A stretch of 8,067 bases of DNA from Paracoccaceae bacterium (GTDB lineage: Bacteria > Pseudomonadota > Alphaproteobacteria > Rhodobacterales > Rhodobacteraceae). The notes under the pieces were generated by a model that searched no databases, was not told the DNA's origin, and saw only the letters and a list, made by a program, of their open reading frames with translations. Made by a program: the position numbers and the translations under genes. The stretch lies in the NCBI GenBank assembly GCA_007131945.1, contig SLPP01000314.1, positions 1 through 8,067 of the forward strand, written 5' to 3'. Shown piece by piece: positions 5,812 through 8,067 of the stretch (position 1 is the stretch's first letter; each line of letters begins with the position of its first letter).

Positions 5812-7131
5812 ATGGATGGCGTTCTCTTCGTCGCAACGGGCGAGGGCTTCACCCGTGCCGCGAACGGCGCGGCCCGCAGCCTGCGTGACAAGGCGCCGGG
5901 TCTGGCCATCGACATCTTCACCGACCGGAGCGATGTGCTGGAGCGGGCCCTCTTCGACCGGATCGAGACAATCGACGACCCGCATCGTCGCTCGAAGGTG
6001 GACTGCCTGCCGAAAAGCCGCTTCGACCGCACGCTCTATCTCGACACCGACACCCGCGTCGTCGCCGATATCGGCGAGATGTTCGAACTACTCGACCGCT
6101 TCGACATCGCGCTTGCGCACGCCCATGCCCGCAACAAGACCAGCCATGTCGAGCACTGGCGCAGGCCGCTGCCCGCCGCCTTCCCGCAACTCAACGGCGG
6201 CGTGATCCTCTACCGCCGGACACCCGCCGTCCTCGCCTTCCTCGAAGCCTGGCGCAACGCCTATCACGCGGCGGGCTTCGGCAAGGACCAGACGACCCTG
6301 CGCGAACTTCTGTGGGAGAGCGACCTGCGCCTGCACATCCTGCCGCCGGAATACAACATCCGCTACGCGAAGTATCTCGACATCTGGACCCGCGACGAGG
6401 CGACGCCGAAGATCCTGCATTTCCGGCGCTTCCACGACGAGTTCGGCGCGGTCGAGGCAGGACGGCGCCTCGGCGGGCTGCGGCCGCTCCTGCGCCGCGT
6501 CAAGGGCCGGATCGCGACGCTGAAGGCACGGCAGCGCGGCACCGGCAAGGAAAAGATCTTCTGCATCGGGTTCCACAAGACCGGCACCAGCAGCCTGTCG
6601 CGCGCGCTCAAGACCCTCGGCTACCGGACGATCCACGGCGATTCCCCGGCAAGCTGGCACGGCGGCGACGAGGGGCGCAGCCTGCTGGAGATGATCGAGG
6701 CGGGAAACTACGACCTGCCCACCTTCGAACTTTTCGACGCGTTCTCGGACAATCCCTATTTCTCGATCTGGCGCGCGCTCGACGCGCGCTTTCCCGGCGC
6801 GCGCTTCATCCTCACCCGGCGCGACGAGGATCGGTGGATCGAAAGTTGCGAACGCTACTATCACGGCCGGCACGTGCGCCCGATGCGGCGCTGGATGTTC
6901 GGCGAGCATGCCGACCCGTCCTCGGGCCCCGAAGCCCGCGCGGCCTGGCTCGATGCCTATCGTCGCCACAACGCGGCGATCCTCGAACATTTCGCCGGGC
7001 GGCCGGATTTCCTCGTCATGGATCTGACCGCCGGCGACGGCTGGGAGAAGCTCTGCGCCTTCCTCGGCGAGCCGGTGCCGCGCAAGCCCTTCCCGCACGA
7101 GAACCAGAGCAAAACAACCGTGAAAGCCTGA
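5812..7131 (+). CDS. Bifunctional fusion: GT-A glycosyltransferase domain + PAPS-dependent sulfotransferase domain
   Basis: This protein of 439 residues has two enzyme domains. Residues 1-about 230 look like a GT-A nucleotide-sugar transferase (GT8 or nucleotide-diphospho-sugar transferase type). It opens with the strand DGVLFVATGEGF, has a DxD metal site D78-T-D80 in RTLYLDTDTRV, then LNGGVILYRR, a DQTTL motif, and PKILHFRRFHDE at the end. A basic linker (about 231-246) leads to a sulfotransferase domain. Its 5'-phosphosulfate loop is CIGFHKTGTSSLSRAL with K256 in the PAPS-binding position. Its 3'-phosphate motif is FILTRRDEDRWIES, where R337 and S345 keep the R-x7-S spacing of sulfotransferases such as estrogen sulfotransferase (R130/S138). 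The KTGTSS form suggests the Sulfotransfer_4-like branch. One chain could thus add a sugar and then sulfate it or its neighbour. Both active sites look intact. The next gene starts 3 bases after its stop. The acceptor is unknown. Confidence 0.85.
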   Translation: MDGVLFVATGEGFTRAANGAARSLRDKAPGLAIDIFTDRSDVLERALFDRIETIDDPHRRSKVDCLPKSRFDRTLYLDTDTRVVADIGEMFELLDRFDIALAHAHARNKTSHVEHWRRPLPAAFPQLNGGVILYRRTPAVLAFLEAWRNAYHAAGFGKDQTTLRELLWESDLRLHILPPEYNIRYAKYLDIWTRDEATPKILHFRRFHDEFGAVEAGRRLGGLRPLLRRVKGRIATLKARQRGTGKEKIFCIGFHKTGTSSLSRALKTLGYRTIHGDSPASWHGGDEGRSLLEMIEAGNYDLPTFELFDAFSDNPYFSIWRALDARFPGARFILTRRDEDRWIESCERYYHGRHVRPMRRWMFGEHADPSSGPEARAAWLDAYRRHNAAILEHFAGRPDFLVMDLTAGDGWEKLCAFLGEPVPRKPFPHENQSKTTVKA

Positions 7132-7134
7132 ACC

Positions 7135-7797
7135 ATGGACGCCGTCATCTCCTTTCCCAAGTCCGGCCGCACCTGGCTTCGCGTCATGCTGGACCAGTAC
7201 GGGATCCCCCTCGAATGGAGCCATGCCGGCGCCGGTCACGGCAACGGCCGCCCGATCAGCAAGCTCGACACGTCCGAGGCACGGAAATACGGCCGCATCC
7301 TGTTCCTGCACCGCGACCCGCGCGATACGGTGGTCTCGGGCTATTACCAGAAGGCGTTCCGCCGCGACGGCTATGCCGGCACGATGTCGGACTTCATCCG
7401 CGACCCATGCCACGGGATCGACAAGGTACTTCACTACAACGACATGTGGATCCGCCTCGCGCGGAGCCGGCCGGAGATGATGGTCGAGAGCTACGAGAAC
7501 CTGCAGGCCGACACCGAAGGCACGCTCGCGCGGATCATCGCCTTCTTCGGAAAACCGGTCGATCCGGCGCGCATCCACGCGATCGTCGAGGCGAACCGGT
7601 TCGAGAAGATGCAGGCGCGCGAACGCGAGGGCCAGTATGCACGGACCTACGGCAAGATCCTCACGCCTGCCGACCCGTCCGAGCCCGACAGCTACAAGGT
7701 GCGCAAGGGCAAGGTGGGCGGCTACCGCGAGGAACTGACGCCCGAGGACATCACCTATTGCGACGCGGCAGTGGCGGGCTTCGTTCCTGGAAACTGA
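7135..7797 (+). CDS. PAPS-dependent sulfotransferase (Sulfotransfer_1-like)
   Basis: This 220-residue cytoplasmic sulfotransferase would move sulfate from PAPS to a hydroxyl or amino group of an acceptor, here most likely a sugar. All three hallmark motifs are present: the 5'-phosphosulfate loop SFPKSGRTWLR at residues 6-16 with K9; the 3'-phosphate motif FLHRDPRDTVVSGYY with R60 and S68 in R-x7-S spacing; and the C-terminal RKGKVGGY at 190-197, matching the RKGxxGxW PAPS-binding motif with Y in place of W. The protein is short beside cytosolic sulfotransferases of about 280-300 residues, mainly because the segment between the first two motifs is compact. It starts 3 bases after the fusion gene's stop with a poor ribosome site, so coupled translation is likely. 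Its motifs are closer to the classical family than to the sulfotransferase half of its neighbour, so the two probably modify different positions or acceptors. Confidence 0.9.
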   Translation: MDAVISFPKSGRTWLRVMLDQYGIPLEWSHAGAGHGNGRPISKLDTSEARKYGRILFLHRDPRDTVVSGYYQKAFRRDGYAGTMSDFIRDPCHGIDKVLHYNDMWIRLARSRPEMMVESYENLQADTEGTLARIIAFFGKPVDPARIHAIVEANRFEKMQAREREGQYARTYGKILTPADPSEPDSYKVRKGKVGGYREELTPEDITYCDAAVAGFVPGN

Positions 7798-7850
7798 CCT
7801 TCCCGAGGGAAACGACCCGCGCCACCGGTGGGCTGGATCAGAGAGTTTTC

Positions 7851-8067
7851 TTGAAGAATACGGCACCTTCACTGTTTCTCGACCCCGATCGCTACCTTCT
7901 GCGCGGCGGGCGGCGGCTGGTCTTCCAGCATCCCTCCCGTCCCGACCGGCTGCTCAAGGTCATCCGGCCCGACAGGGCGCCGCCCGGTCGGATGCGTCTT
8001 TTCCTGCGGCGGGCGGGGCGCTACCACGTCTTCCACGAGGAGCTTTCGGAATACCTCGTGCTGCGCA
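7851..8067 (+). CDS. YrbL-family protein (PhoP regulatory network protein-like), 3' end cut by the window
   Basis: Only the first 72 codons are present. The translation has LVFQHPSRPDRLLKVIRP (residues 23-40), then an R-rich segment and GRYHVFHEELSEYLVLR (about 55-71). These are the characteristic opening motifs of the YrbL family, named for an enterobacterial gene under PhoP control. To my knowledge the family is grouped with the protein kinase-like fold; K36 would then be the ATP-contacting lysine of the third strand, although no activity is established. The start is a TTG at 7851, chosen because no ATG or GTG lies in frame between 7797 and the conserved motif and because GAGAG lies 5 bases upstream. 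It is 53 bases after the sulfotransferase and in the same direction, so it probably belongs to the same operon. Its partial length limits certainty. Confidence 0.72.
   Translation, partial: MKNTAPSLFLDPDRYLLRGGRRLVFQHPSRPDRLLKVIRPDRAPPGRMRLFLRRAGRYHVFHEELSEYLVLR

Noticed and set aside
7800..7831. TTCCC-GA-GGGAA (7800-7811) and CCACCGGTGG (7822-7831) as a terminator between the sulfotransferase and the YrbL-like gene
   Set aside because: Both are short inverted repeats with tiny or no loops, and no T-run follows at terminator distance; the TTTTC at 7845-7849 is too short and too far away.
6088..7872. Minus-strand 594-residue reading frame opposite the fusion and sulfotransferase genes
   Set aside because: The plus strand there encodes complete active-site motifs of known enzyme families; the minus frame gives low-complexity A/R/E/V-rich sequence typical of an antisense shadow in GC-rich DNA.

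Overview
The window is about two-thirds G+C, with codon use and gene neighbourhoods typical of an alphaproteobacterium. A member of the Rhodobacterales/Rhodobacteraceae is my best guess, but nothing in the sequence proves the taxon. There are no RNA genes, insertion sequences, CRISPR arrays or phage genes. All coding regions have similar composition, so recent transfer is not evident.

Left part (1-3040, minus strand): a two-gene RND efflux operon. A periplasmic adaptor of the HlyD/AcrA type (2075-3040) overlaps by 4 bases (ATGA) with an inner-membrane RND transporter. The first 692 codons of the transporter are present and its C-terminal third lies beyond base 1. The outer-membrane channel and any local regulator are not in the window. 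A sigma70-like promoter with two palindromes over its -35 and -10 boxes precedes the operon.

Middle (3041-3669): about 630 bases without a convincing gene, separating the efflux operon from a divergent plus-strand operon. It holds the efflux promoter, four tandem 11-base direct repeats (3262-3305) with the architecture of two adjacent PhoB boxes, and a scattered GATCCG motif.

Right part (3670-8067, plus strand): a compact glycan cluster. In order it encodes a GT4 glycosyltransferase, a GT-A-fold glycosyltransferase of the Glyco_tranf_2_4 type, a fusion of a GT-A glycosyltransferase with a PAPS-dependent sulfotransferase, a separate short PAPS-dependent sulfotransferase, and the start of a YrbL-family protein. 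The first two genes overlap by one base, and the fusion and the second sulfotransferase are 3 bases apart. The logical product is a sulfated surface glycan or glycolipid: sugars would be added by three transferase domains and sulfate by two distinct sulfotransferase domains. No transport, polymerisation or PAPS-synthesis genes are visible, so they must lie outside the window or elsewhere.

The most interesting idea is that this sulfated-glycan operon is switched on by phosphate limitation through the Pho-box-like array. The cell would then make a sulfate-charged surface polymer when phosphate-charged ones are costly. The array and the enzyme domains are seen in the sequence; the regulatory link is inference.
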